Assembly (NCBI GenBank): GCA_012841565.1
Contig: DUUM01000019.1
Location: 1-58,156 of the forward strand
Length of the DNA: 58,156 nt
Reading direction: 5' to 3'
DNA from: Candidatus Epulonipiscium sp.
GTDB lineage: Bacteria; Bacillota_A; Clostridia; Lachnospirales; Cellulosilyticaceae
A model generated the notes under the pieces. It saw nothing but the letters and a program-made list of their open reading frames with translations, had not been told where the DNA came from and searched no databases. A program made the translations under genes and the position numbers. Positions 45,951-53,866 of this stretch are shown here, one piece after another (position 1 is the stretch's first letter; every line of letters begins with the position of its first letter).

Positions 45951-47135
45951 TTATGCTATTAATGCCTTAGCTTCCTCTAAAGTCATTATGCCTAGATTCT
46001 TAGCAAGACGTGTTCCTTCGGAAATATCACCGATTAAAATAGCGCCAATTAAAAAGCCATCTTTAGCAAATATCTTTTTAAAGAATTTCCTCTTTGGATC
46101 TATTATTGTTTTAGAGCTAACGTCAACTTCATTAGAAAATTCTCCTATTGAGAAGATTTTAGTATCAAAGGCTGTTAACATGGTTGAAGAAAAAAGTGGT
46201 TTATAAGAAACTTCTTTATTTGCAATGTTAGCACCCGCAATTTTACCCATTTCCATAGCAGGAACCCATATTCCAGAAGTATTATATTCATTTTGAGCAA
46301 CATCTCCAGCGGCATAAATATTAGGAATATTAGTTTGCATATGCTTGTTTACTATAATTCCTCTATCAGTTGCAATTTTAGTATCCTTGACTAAATCCAT
46401 ATTAGGATATGCCCCAATTGAAAATATAAGTAAATCACAAGGATGCTCTTCGCCAGTTGAACACTTAACGCCTTTAACAACACCGTCTTCAGTGAGTATG
46501 TTTTCGGCAGCACTACTACAGACTAGTTCTGTGCCTCTTTCTGCAATGTGCTCAGTAAGAAAGTCAGATGCTTCAAGGTCTAATTGCTTTGGAAGCACAT
46601 GGGATGCAAATTCAATTAACTTTACATTAATATCTTGTTGTTGCAGTTCCCAAGCTGCCTCGATGCCCAAAAGGCCACTGCCGACAACGACAGCTTTTTT
46701 GACCTTAGGTAAAAGACTACGTAGCTTTATAATATCATCATAATCACGAATAGAGATAACACCTTCTATATCAGTCGCATTAGGAATAGGTACATAGTTA
46801 CTTGAACCCGTTGCAATAACCAAATGAGTATAGTCATATGTATCTCCATTTGTTGCAACAACCCTATTTTCATCGGGTAAAATCTGTGATATTTCTGTGC
46901 CTAATATTAGGTTTATATCATTTTCTTTATACCATGATTCAGGTGCTAAATAAAGTCTTGACTTGGTTAGCTCTTGACCGATGGCACGTGAAAGCATTGG
47001 CCTATAATACGGTAAATAATTTTCTAAACTAATCATCGTGATAGTTGCTAATAAATCATTTTTCCGAATAGCATTAGCTGCTTCTTTTGCGGCAATACAA
47101 CCACCTACGATTACAACATTCTTTTTAAGTTCCAC
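45951..47135 (-). CDS. FAD/NAD(P)H-dependent oxidoreductase, likely NADH:rubredoxin reductase
   Basis: The 394-residue flavoprotein has a FAD site at the N-terminus (NVVIVGGCIAAKEAANAI), LPYYRPMLSRAIG, VIATGS, an NAD site VVVGSGLLGIEAAWEL near residue 145, and the second FAD motif NIYAAGDVAQ. The fold matches NirB-N/rubredoxin-reductase proteins, and the rubredoxin gene next door supports that role. The first FAD motif is odd: GGGxxG reads GGCIAA (Cys13, Ala16), which could weaken or alter FAD binding. A C-terminal rubredoxin-binding-like domain (310-394) is present. Confidence 0.85.
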   Translation of the reverse strand: MELKKNVVIVGGCIAAKEAANAIRKNDLLATITMISLENYLPYYRPMLSRAIGQELTKSRLYLAPESWYKENDINLILGTEISQILPDENRVVATNGDTYDYTHLVIATGSSNYVPIPNATDIEGVISIRDYDDIIKLRSLLPKVKKAVVVGSGLLGIEAAWELQQQDINVKLIEFASHVLPKQLDLEASDFLTEHIAERGTELVCSSAAENILTEDGVVKGVKCSTGEEHPCDLLIFSIGAYPNMDLVKDTKIATDRGIIVNKHMQTNIPNIYAAGDVAQNEYNTSGIWVPAMEMGKIAGANIANKEVSYKPLFSSTMLTAFDTKIFSIGEFSNEVDVSSKTIIDPKRKFFKKIFAKDGFLIGAILIGDISEGTRLAKNLGIMTLEEAKALIA

Positions 47136-47251
47136 AACAACACCCCCATATTAATCTATTATACAGCAAAATCTGAAAAAAGGGAACTAAGTACAACAAA
47201 AGCCTACAATATTAGACTGGAAATGAGGCTGAAAATCGAACGAAAAGTAAT

Positions 47252-47281
47252 TTGTGTAATACAATTTTAATGTGTTATAAT
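47252..47281 (+). promoter_or_regulatory. Promoter of ktrBA
   Basis: TTGTGT (47252-47257) and TATAAT (47276-47281) have an 18-base spacer. The leader to 47351 is short and shows no ydaO-type riboswitch. Confidence 0.5.
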
Positions 47282-47350
47282 AACTAGGAGTATACCAATT
47301 ATTATAACAAATATTCGAATAACAAAAGATAGTAAAAGGGGCATAATAAA

Positions 47351-48724
47351 GTGAAACACAAAGTGAGTTTAGGACCAGCGCAAGTATTGGTAGTAGGATT
47401 TTTCATCGTTATTGTCGTAGGCGCTTGTTTACTATCATTGCCAATAGCGAGTAATAATAATCAAGGCTTACCTTTTTTAGATGCATTATTTACAGCTACA
47501 TCGGCAGTATGTGTAACAGGACTCGTTGTTGTTAACACGTATGCGCACTGGACGTTGTTTGGTAAGATTGTGATTATATCCCTTATTCAAATTGGTGGAC
47601 TTGGGTTTATGACTTTAGTGAGTATGATTTATGTCTTGTTGGGTAGAAAAATTACTTTAAAGGACAGACTTGTTATGCAAGAAGCCTTAAGCCAAGATAC
47701 AATAGCTGGGGTTGTTAAGTTTACTAAGACGATTGTAAAAGGGACATTATTAGTTGAAGGAGCAGGTGCCCTGTTATTATCCATTACATTTATACCAGAA
47801 TACGGATTTTTAAAAGGGGCATGGTATTCTATATTTCATGCTATATCAGGGTTTTGTAATGCAGGATTTGATATTGTAGGGGACGCAAGCTTGATACCTT
47901 ATGTGGGGAATCCGATTGTTAATCTTACAATAACAAGCCTTATTGTTTTAGGTGGATTAGGATTTGGCGTATGGATGGACTTAATACATGGTGTAAAAGT
48001 AAAAATGAAGATGGATAAACGATTTACATGGAAACAAACTTTTGATAAGTTATCCCTTCATACAAAGCTGGTTGTTACCATTACCTTGTTCTTAATTGGA
48101 GGAGGTTTTTTATTCTTCTTTATAGCAGAGTTTAATAACCCAGGTACATTAGGAGCCTTGCCCCTTAAAGACAAGATGTTTGCAGCTCTTTTTCAGTCCA
48201 TTTCACCAAGGACAGCTGGCTTTAATACGATTGCGCTAGATGCAATGAAAGATGCCTCTAAGTTTATGATGATTATTTTAATGTTTATAGGAGGATCTCC
48301 GGCGGGAACGGCGGGGGGGATTAAAACAATTGCAGCAGGCGTATTAGTGCTTGCTACGATTTCAACGGTTAGAGGCCGGGAATCCACGGAGGCATTTCAC
48401 AGAAGGATACCGTTAAAGACAATTTTACGGGCTTTATCTGTTATTATGATCGCCCTAGGGCTTGTTTTAGGGATTACAATAATACTTTCCTTTACAGAAG
48501 ATGCCCAGTTTATTGACCTTTTATTTGAAACAGTGTCAGGATTTGCAACAGTAGGATCAACCTTAGGTATTACGCCTAATTTATCTTTTTTAGGGAAAAT
48601 AATTATCATAATAGATATGTTTATAGGAAGACTTGGCCCAGTTACAATGGTAGTGGCCATGATGATTAAACAAGGCAATCATAAGAGTGTCATTCAATAT
48701 CCAGAAGAAAAAATAATCGTATAA
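47351..48724 (+). CDS. ktrB: Potassium uptake transporter, KtrB/TrkH type
   Basis: This 457-residue membrane channel subunit has four pore repeats with filter-like segments: TSAVCVTGLVVVNTY, ISGFCNAGFDIVGD, SPRTAGFNTIALDA and VSGFATVGSTLGITP. The conserved glycines of the K+ filter are visible. It moves K+ (with Na+) inward and is gated by the RCK subunit encoded next. The GTG start follows AAAAGGGG. The ktrA gene begins 14 bases after the stop. Confidence 0.95.
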   Translation: MKHKVSLGPAQVLVVGFFIVIVVGACLLSLPIASNNNQGLPFLDALFTATSAVCVTGLVVVNTYAHWTLFGKIVIISLIQIGGLGFMTLVSMIYVLLGRKITLKDRLVMQEALSQDTIAGVVKFTKTIVKGTLLVEGAGALLLSITFIPEYGFLKGAWYSIFHAISGFCNAGFDIVGDASLIPYVGNPIVNLTITSLIVLGGLGFGVWMDLIHGVKVKMKMDKRFTWKQTFDKLSLHTKLVVTITLFLIGGGFLFFFIAEFNNPGTLGALPLKDKMFAALFQSISPRTAGFNTIALDAMKDASKFMMIILMFIGGSPAGTAGGIKTIAAGVLVLATISTVRGRESTEAFHRRIPLKTILRALSVIMIALGLVLGITIILSFTEDAQFIDLLFETVSGFATVGSTLGITPNLSFLGKIIIIIDMFIGRLGPVTMVVAMMIKQGNHKSVIQYPEEKIIV

Positions 48725-48738
48725 AGTGAGGAAAAATA

Positions 48739-49389
48739 ATGCTTAAAAATAAACAGTTTGTCGTAATAGGACTTGGCCGCTTTGGTATGAGTGTTGCAAC
48801 AACACTATCAGAATCAGGTTATGAAGTTATGGCAGTTGATATTAATGAAGAGGTTATTCAGGAAATTTCATCTGTCGTAACCCATGCGGTGCAAGCAGAT
48901 ATAACAGATGTAGATACCCTAAATTCTTTAGGGATTCGAAATTTTGATGTAGCAATTGTTGCTATTGGGCGGGATATTCAGTCCAGCATAATGGTAACCT
49001 TGTTATTAAAAGAGATAGGCATGAAATACGTCGTTGCAAAAGCAAGTAATGATCTGCATAAAAAGGTTTTACAAAAATTAGGAGCAGATCGTATTATTTC
49101 TCCAGAGCATGATATGGGGGTTCGTATCGCTCATAGTTTAATATCAGGCAGTATTGTAGAACATATTCAGCTTTCTCCTGAATATAGTATCGTTGAGATG
49201 CTGTGTTTACCAGGGTGGAGTGGAAAGACCATTGGAGAACTTGATATGCGTGCAGATTTTGGTATTAATACAATCGCCATAGAAAGGGATAAGAAAATTA
49301 CCATTACGCCAGGCCCAGATTTTTTATTACGTGAAAAAGATATATTAGTAGTGGTTGGTGCCAATGAAAAAATACAAGGACTGCAATAA
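48739..49389 (+). CDS. ktrA: Potassium uptake regulatory subunit, KtrA/TrkA type
   Basis: The 216-residue cytoplasmic RCK protein has an N-terminal Rossmann domain with FVVIGLGRFGMSVATTLSES, and an acidic residue in VMAVDINEE for NAD/ATP ribose. A TrkA_C domain (about 135-216) ends LREKDILVVVGANEKI. A single RCK unit is typical of KtrA, and the C-domain in this family often binds c-di-AMP. It gates the KtrB channel encoded just upstream. Confidence 0.95.
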   Translation: MLKNKQFVVIGLGRFGMSVATTLSESGYEVMAVDINEEVIQEISSVVTHAVQADITDVDTLNSLGIRNFDVAIVAIGRDIQSSIMVTLLLKEIGMKYVVAKASNDLHKKVLQKLGADRIISPEHDMGVRIAHSLISGSIVEHIQLSPEYSIVEMLCLPGWSGKTIGELDMRADFGINTIAIERDKKITITPGPDFLLREKDILVVVGANEKIQGLQ

Positions 49390-49419
49390 ATAAGCATAAT
49401 ATAGTAAAGGTGTGTCATT

Positions 49420-50202
49420 ATGATTACAAGTAACCAAAATCCCCTTATAAAAGAGATACAATTACTTCAAAAAAAGAAACGGGAAAGAAACAACCAAAAG
49501 GTATTTATAGTTGAAGGCCTAAGAGCAGTCAGAGAAATTCCGCTCATGTGGGATATCCGTAAATACGTTGTAGCTAATAGCTTTCTATTAGAAGCTGAGA
49601 GTATAATAATCAATCAAGAGATACCCATTATGGTTGTAGCGGACAGTATTTTTGAAAATATTTCCGATACAAAAACGCCTCAAGGTATAATGGCTGTGGT
49701 TTCACAGCTAGATTACCAATTAGAGAAAATTATTTCTAAGGAGCAGGGATTCTTTGTTATTGCCGATCAGGTGCAAGACCCTGGGAATCTAGGCACATTG
49801 ATAAGAACGGCCCATGCTTCAGGTGCGGATGGGGTATTTCTATCAAGTGGTTGTGTTGATTTGTATAATCCTAAAACCATAAGGGCAACAATGGGATCCG
49901 TTTTTCATATCCCTATATGGCGTGATATGGATATGGCGTGGCTTATGAAAGAACTAAAGACTACAAAGACGAATGTGTATGCAACCGCTTTAGGGGAAAG
50001 CAAAGTGTTATATGCCTATGACTATACAGAAAAAACAGCTATTATAATTGGTAATGAAGCCAATGGAATCAGTGAAGAAACCAAAAATATGGTTTCCCAT
50101 TTTATTAAAATTCCCATGCCAGGGGGCGCTGAATCTCTTAATGCATCCATTGCAGCTGGAATATGTATGTTTGAAATTGTTAGGCAGAGAATGGTAAAAT
50201 AA
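49420..50202 (+). CDS. TrmH/SpoU family RNA 2'-O-methyltransferase
   Basis: The 260-residue methyltransferase has an N-terminal substrate-binding domain (VFIVEGLRAVREI). A SPOUT knot domain follows with FFVIADQVQDPGNLGTLIRT, TIRATMGSVFHIPI, AIIIGNEANGISEETKN and IPMPGGAESLNASIAAGI, the three SpoU motifs. It methylates ribose in rRNA or tRNA; the exact site is not known. Such genes often precede phenylalanyl-tRNA ligase genes, but here the next genes are a small hypothetical gene and asnS. It has a GGTGTG site. Confidence 0.93.
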   Translation: MITSNQNPLIKEIQLLQKKKRERNNQKVFIVEGLRAVREIPLMWDIRKYVVANSFLLEAESIIINQEIPIMVVADSIFENISDTKTPQGIMAVVSQLDYQLEKIISKEQGFFVIADQVQDPGNLGTLIRTAHASGADGVFLSSGCVDLYNPKTIRATMGSVFHIPIWRDMDMAWLMKELKTTKTNVYATALGESKVLYAYDYTEKTAIIIGNEANGISEETKNMVSHFIKIPMPGGAESLNASIAAGICMFEIVRQRMVK

Positions 50203-50214
50203 TCCATTTAACAC

Positions 50215-50243
50215 TTGACTATTGTAGGGTAGTTTGGTAAAAT
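50215..50243 (+). promoter_or_regulatory. Promoter of the small TPR-like gene
   Basis: TTGACT (50215-50220) and TAAAAT (50238-50243) have a 17-base spacer. Confidence 0.6.
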
Positions 50244-50301
50244 TGTATCAATTAACTTAATATTAAAAACAATATGTAAGTATGCAAAGGAGAGGATATG
50301 T

Positions 50302-50613
50302 GTGGGATGGTCAAATCAAGTGGAACGAAATCTCCAGGCTATAGAATATGAGAAAAATGGTAACATCGAAAAAGCTATTGAACTATATGAGCAGAATGTA
50401 GATGAAAACTTTGATGGTACCCATCCGTATGAACGATTAAGTGAATTATACTTAAGTTCAGGGCAAAATGAAGACTTAATCCGAGTCTTAGAAAAGGCAC
50501 TAATGGTTTTTGAAGGTGCCCATTTCGGTGACTGCCAGCATAAGTACACCCAACTTGAGAGATTCAAGCAAATGCATGAGAATTTTAAAAGTGTTTTAGA
50601 AACAGTGAATTAA
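50302..50613 (+). CDS. Small TPR-like hypothetical protein
   Basis: The 103-residue acidic helical protein has a TPR-like pattern: ERNLQAIEYEKNGNIEKAIE, LYEQNVDENFDGTHPYERLS and LYLSSGQNEDLIRVLEKAL. No catalytic motif or signal peptide is seen. It is probably a small scaffold or partner protein, and I do not recognise it as a named gene. GTG start follows AAGGAGAGG by six bases. It has its own promoter and terminator. Confidence 0.75.
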   Translation: MGWSNQVERNLQAIEYEKNGNIEKAIELYEQNVDENFDGTHPYERLSELYLSSGQNEDLIRVLEKALMVFEGAHFGDCQHKYTQLERFKQMHENFKSVLETVN

Positions 50614-50636
50614 CTCCTCTATTCAGGAGTTTTTTC
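50612..50636 (+). terminator. Terminator of the TPR-like gene
   Basis: AACTCCT (50612-50618) pairs with AGGAGTT (50625-50631), followed by T residues. The stop codon lies in the stem. Confidence 0.8.
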
Positions 50637-50741
50637 TTTGTCATGAAACAATTTGGGCGTACACTCTTGCAAGATATGTCATATTAGATTAATATAAAAG
50701 AATGTAAAAGGAACTAGTAAAGAAAAGGGAGCGAAAAAAGA

Positions 50742-52148
50742 ATGAAGACGACATTAATCAAGCCAACATCAATTAAGACGCTATACAGAGATACACAAGC
50801 ATTTGAAGGAAAAACCATAACAGTAGCAGGTTGGGTACGTACCGTTAGAGACTCCAAAACATTTGGATTTATAGAGCTTAATGATGGAACGTTTTTTACA
50901 AGCATGCAAGTTGTATTTGATGAACAATTAGAGAACTTTAAGGAGATTGCAAAACTTGGTGTAGGATCTGCCATTATTGCAACAGGTCATATTGTCCTTA
51001 CCCCAAATGCAAAACAACCTTTTGAAATTAAGGCAACAGCGATTGAAGTTGAAGGTGACTCACCATCAGAATACCCACTTCAAAAAAAGAGACATACATT
51101 TGAGTATCTTCGCCAAATAGCACATTTGCGCCCAAGAACCAATACGTTCTCAGCAGTGTTTCGCGTAAGATCACTAGCATCTTATGCCATTCATAAGTTT
51201 TTCCAAGAAAGAGACTTTGTCTATACCCATACACCAATTATTACAGCTAGTGACGCTGAGGGTGCAGGAGAGATGTTTCATGTAACAACCATTGACCCTG
51301 CAAACCCGCCAAAGACTGAAGATGGCAAAATCAATTACAAAGAAGACTTTTTTGGTAAAATGTCGAATCTAACCGTAAGTGGTCAATTAAATGCAGAAAC
51401 ATTTGCAATGGCATTTAGGGATGTCTATACATTTGGACCAACATTTAGAGCAGAGAACTCTCATACACCACGTCATGCAGCAGAATTTTGGATGTTAGAG
51501 CCTGAGATTGCCTTTGCGGACTTAAGTGACGATATGAACCTTGCAGAAGATATGCTAAAATATGTGGTTAAGTATATTTTAGACAATGCGCCAGAAGAAA
51601 TGGCATTTTTTAATCAATTTGTCGATAAAGACGTTATGAACAGACTTAATATTTTATTAGAATCTGACTTTGTAAGAGTAAGCTACACAGATAGTATTGA
51701 AATTCTTAAAGCTTCAGGACGTGAGTTTGAGTATGACGTATACTGGGGATGTGACCTTCAAACAGAGCATGAGCGTTACTTAACAGAAGAACATTTTAAA
51801 AAGCCTGTGTTTGTAACAGATTATCCTAAGGATATTAAGGCGTTTTATATGAGAATGAATGACGATAATAAAACAGTAGCAGCTATGGATCTTTTGGTTC
51901 CAGGTATTGGTGAGCTAATTGGCGGAAGTCAAAGGGAAGAAAGATTAGATAAACTAGAAGAGCGTATGGCAGAGATGGGCCTAGACACTAAAGGATATCA
52001 GTGGTACTTAGACCTTAGAAGATTTGGCGGGACACGTCATGCAGGATTTGGTCTTGGATTTGAAAGACTAATTATGTATGTAACAGGAATGACTAATATT
52101 AGAGACGTTATACCATTCCCAAGAACACCAGGATCAGCTGAATTTTAA
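50742..52148 (+). CDS. asnS: Asparagine-tRNA ligase
   Basis: This class II aminoacyl-tRNA synthetase charges tRNA-Asn. The 468-residue protein has an N-terminal OB-fold ([20 protein letters not shown]). The catalytic core has motif 2 region [20 protein letters not shown] and motif 3 [15 protein letters not shown]. The insert [20 protein letters not shown] separates AsnRS from AspRS. The upstream leader of 128 bases shows no T-box. The length fits a complete enzyme. Confidence 0.97.
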   Translation: MKTTLIKPTSIKTLYRDTQAFEGKTITVAGWVRTVRDSKTFGFIELNDGTFFTSMQVVFDEQLENFKEIAKLGVGSAIIATGHIVLTPNAKQPFEIKATAIEVEGDSPSEYPLQKKRHTFEYLRQIAHLRPRTNTFSAVFRVRSLASYAIHKFFQERDFVYTHTPIITASDAEGAGEMFHVTTIDPANPPKTEDGKINYKEDFFGKMSNLTVSGQLNAETFAMAFRDVYTFGPTFRAENSHTPRHAAEFWMLEPEIAFADLSDDMNLAEDMLKYVVKYILDNAPEEMAFFNQFVDKDVMNRLNILLESDFVRVSYTDSIEILKASGREFEYDVYWGCDLQTEHERYLTEEHFKKPVFVTDYPKDIKAFYMRMNDDNKTVAAMDLLVPGIGELIGGSQREERLDKLEERMAEMGLDTKGYQWYLDLRRFGGTRHAGFGLGFERLIMYVTGMTNIRDVIPFPRTPGSAEF

Positions 52149-52202
52149 GAGTCTCCATAAGAGCAGTAACAATTAACCTATCAAAAACAATAAAAAGCAT
52201 AA

Positions 52203-52260
52203 AAAAATAAAGCAGAAGAACAAAATGGGATTACCCATTTTGTTCTTCTGCTTTATTTTT
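52203..52260. terminator. 27-bp perfect palindrome serving asnS and PHP genes
   Basis: Arms 52203-52229 and 52234-52260 pair perfectly around a four-base loop, with A and T runs at the outer ends. The right arm also encodes the last nine codons of the PHP gene, so one sequence is both coding and terminator. Confidence 0.9.
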
Positions 52261-53067
52261 AATATTTTCTAAGATGGAATAAGGAATCTTTAGGTTGCCG
52301 TATCCGGTAGCGATTTCTAAGTTAGGCTTATTTGAACCGTGAAAATCACTTCCACCAGAAATAATGAGATTATTTTTTGTGGCAAGATCTCTTAGAAATA
52401 CTTCATCTTGATGACTATGCCTAGAGTGCATCACTTCTATGCCATCAAGGCCATCCTTAGCCAGTTGTTGGATTAGTTTTGTAAGCTCTGGTGCTTTTAG
52501 ACCATATAGGGTAGGGTGGGCAAGAAAAGCAACGCCACCACCGCTATGGATGATATCAATACATTCCTTAGGGTTAGGGGTTATGCGTTTTACATAGCCT
52601 GGTTTGCCTGGCGTAAGATAAAGTTTAAAGGCCTCATCAAGTGATGATACATACCCGCCTTCGTATAAAGCTTTTGCATAATGGGCACGGGTAATAATAG
52701 TTGAACCCTCTTCAATCGATATTTCAAATCCAAGTTTATTTAAATTTTCGGTCATAGTAGCATTACGAATTTTTCTACCATCTTGTATGGGTTGTAGTTT
52801 TTTTTGAAATACAGGATCTTTAAAGTTAATATAATACCCCAGTATATGAAGATTGTCATTTGGAAAATCCGCTGAGAGTTCAATGCCAGGAATAATTTCC
52901 ACCTGGTAGAGTGCCCCCGCTTCAGTGGCCTCATCTAGGCCTTTAACCGTATCATGGTCTGTGAGTGATATGGCGCTAAGGCCTTTTTCCTTGGCATGAA
53001 TAACCACTTCAGAGGGGGATAAGGTTCCGTCCGATGCATTTGAGTGTACATGTAAATCTATTATCAT
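52231..53067 (-). CDS. PHP-domain phosphoesterase
   Basis: The 278-residue enzyme has the metal-binding PHP motifs MIIDLHVHSNASDGTLSPSE, ISLTDHDTVKG, IPGIELSAD and a final SGGSDFHG. It resembles YciV/RNase AM and nucleoside 3',5'-bisphosphate phosphatases, which act on short RNA ends or pAp. The substrate is not certain. AGGAGGT precedes the ATG. It converges with asnS and shares the terminator that overlaps its end. Confidence 0.9.
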   Translation of the reverse strand: MIIDLHVHSNASDGTLSPSEVVIHAKEKGLSAISLTDHDTVKGLDEATEAGALYQVEIIPGIELSADFPNDNLHILGYYINFKDPVFQKKLQPIQDGRKIRNATMTENLNKLGFEISIEEGSTIITRAHYAKALYEGGYVSSLDEAFKLYLTPGKPGYVKRITPNPKECIDIIHSGGGVAFLAHPTLYGLKAPELTKLIQQLAKDGLDGIEVMHSRHSHQDEVFLRDLATKNNLIISGGSDFHGSNKPNLEIATGYGNLKIPYSILENIKNKAEEQNG

Positions 53068-53157
53068 AATATATACCTCCTATATCTATATCTTATCATA
53101 ATGTGTCAATTCCATGCGTACAATAGTATAAAAGAAATAATTGAAAGGGGGAGAATT

Positions 53158-53568
53158 ATGCAAAAAGGTTATCCGCAAGGACAAAAAACAAGTCAAATGG
53201 GTACAAGAATCATCCGTATTTTAAAAGCAAATATGTATGCTTACATGGTAACAATTATATTTTTACTCACAACAGCAGTTCTTCTTACCCATACAAATAT
53301 GGGCATGAATAAGGAAAAAATCATCATCATTACAGGTATTATCTTGTCAACATTTATTGCAGGAACAGATACGGCTAAAGGTGAGCGTAAGGATGGCTGG
53401 AAGTGGGGAATAGTTGGTTCTATTGTATATGCAGCCATTTATTTTACCATAGCAGGACTTACATCGGATGTAAGCTTATTATTATGTACAAACGCCATTG
53501 TAATGCTGTGTGTAATGCTGTGTAGTGGCGCAGTAGGAGGCATGTTTGGCATTAATATGAGAAAATAG
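53158..53568 (+). CDS. TIGR04086-type small membrane protein
   Basis: The 136-residue protein has four membrane segments, with a short soluble N-terminus (QKGYPQGQKTSQMGTRIIRI). The ending AVGGMFGINMRK is typical of the TIGR04086 group. This group of unknown function is often found beside the SCIFF peptide gene in Clostridia, which is the case here. I chose ATG 53158 after GAAAGGGGGAG; the frame opens at 53101 without a site. Confidence 0.85.
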   Translation: MQKGYPQGQKTSQMGTRIIRILKANMYAYMVTIIFLLTTAVLLTHTNMGMNKEKIIIITGIILSTFIAGTDTAKGERKDGWKWGIVGSIVYAAIYFTIAGLTSDVSLLLCTNAIVMLCVMLCSGAVGGMFGINMRK

Positions 53569-53577
53569 TAAGTTACT

Positions 53578-53605
53578 TTGCAAAGGATAAAATATATGGT
53601 ATAAT
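53578..53605 (+). promoter_or_regulatory. Promoter of the SCIFF gene
   Basis: TTGCAA (53578-53583) and TATAAT (53600-53605) have a 16-base spacer, 45 bases before the start codon. Confidence 0.6.
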
Positions 53606-53649
53606 AAACTATATTTTGGCCATTTAAGGTAGTAGGAGGGGACTTATTA

Positions 53650-53799
53650 ATGAATTGCACAACCAAGCACATAAAAACATTAAATAAAGCAACACTTAAG
53701 AAAAGCATGGCAACTGGTGGATGTGGTGAATGTCAAACATCTTGTCAATCAGCCTGTAAAACATCATGTACAGTAGGAAATCAAGCTTGTGAAAAATAA
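53650..53799 (+). CDS. scfA: SCIFF six-cysteine RiPP precursor (with a seventh cysteine)
   Basis: The 49-residue peptide ends with the near-invariant SCIFF core: GGCGECQTSCQSACKTSCTV then GNQACEK, with cysteines at 25, 28, 32, 36, 40 and 47. The leader is KHIKTLNKATLKKS. The family usually begins MKHIKT; here MNCTT precedes KHIKT and adds Cys3. The precursor is modified by the radical SAM enzyme encoded next, which makes a Cys-to-Thr thioether in the known case (CteA/CteB). The final product's role is unknown. AGGAGGGG is the ribosome site. Confidence 0.95.
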   Translation: MNCTTKHIKTLNKATLKKSMATGGCGECQTSCQSACKTSCTVGNQACEK

Positions 53800-53810
53800 T
53801 TTTACAAGAG

Positions 53811-53841
53811 GCAGTGACGATAAGGTCACTGCTTTTAGTTT
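53811..53841 (+). terminator. Terminator or attenuator between SCIFF and its maturase
   Basis: GCAGTGAC (53811-53818) pairs with GTCACTGC (53825-53832), followed by TTTTAGTTT. Partial readthrough would give much peptide mRNA and less maturase mRNA. Confidence 0.8.
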
Positions 53842-53866
53842 GGATTTGTAGGAAGAGGGAATTCAT

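Noticed and set aside
47282..47350. c-di-AMP (ydaO) riboswitch before ktrB
   Set aside because: The leader is under 80 bases with no matching folds.
50637..50741. T-box leader for asnS
   Set aside because: The gap is too short and has neither the T-box sequence nor a specifier-loop-like helix.
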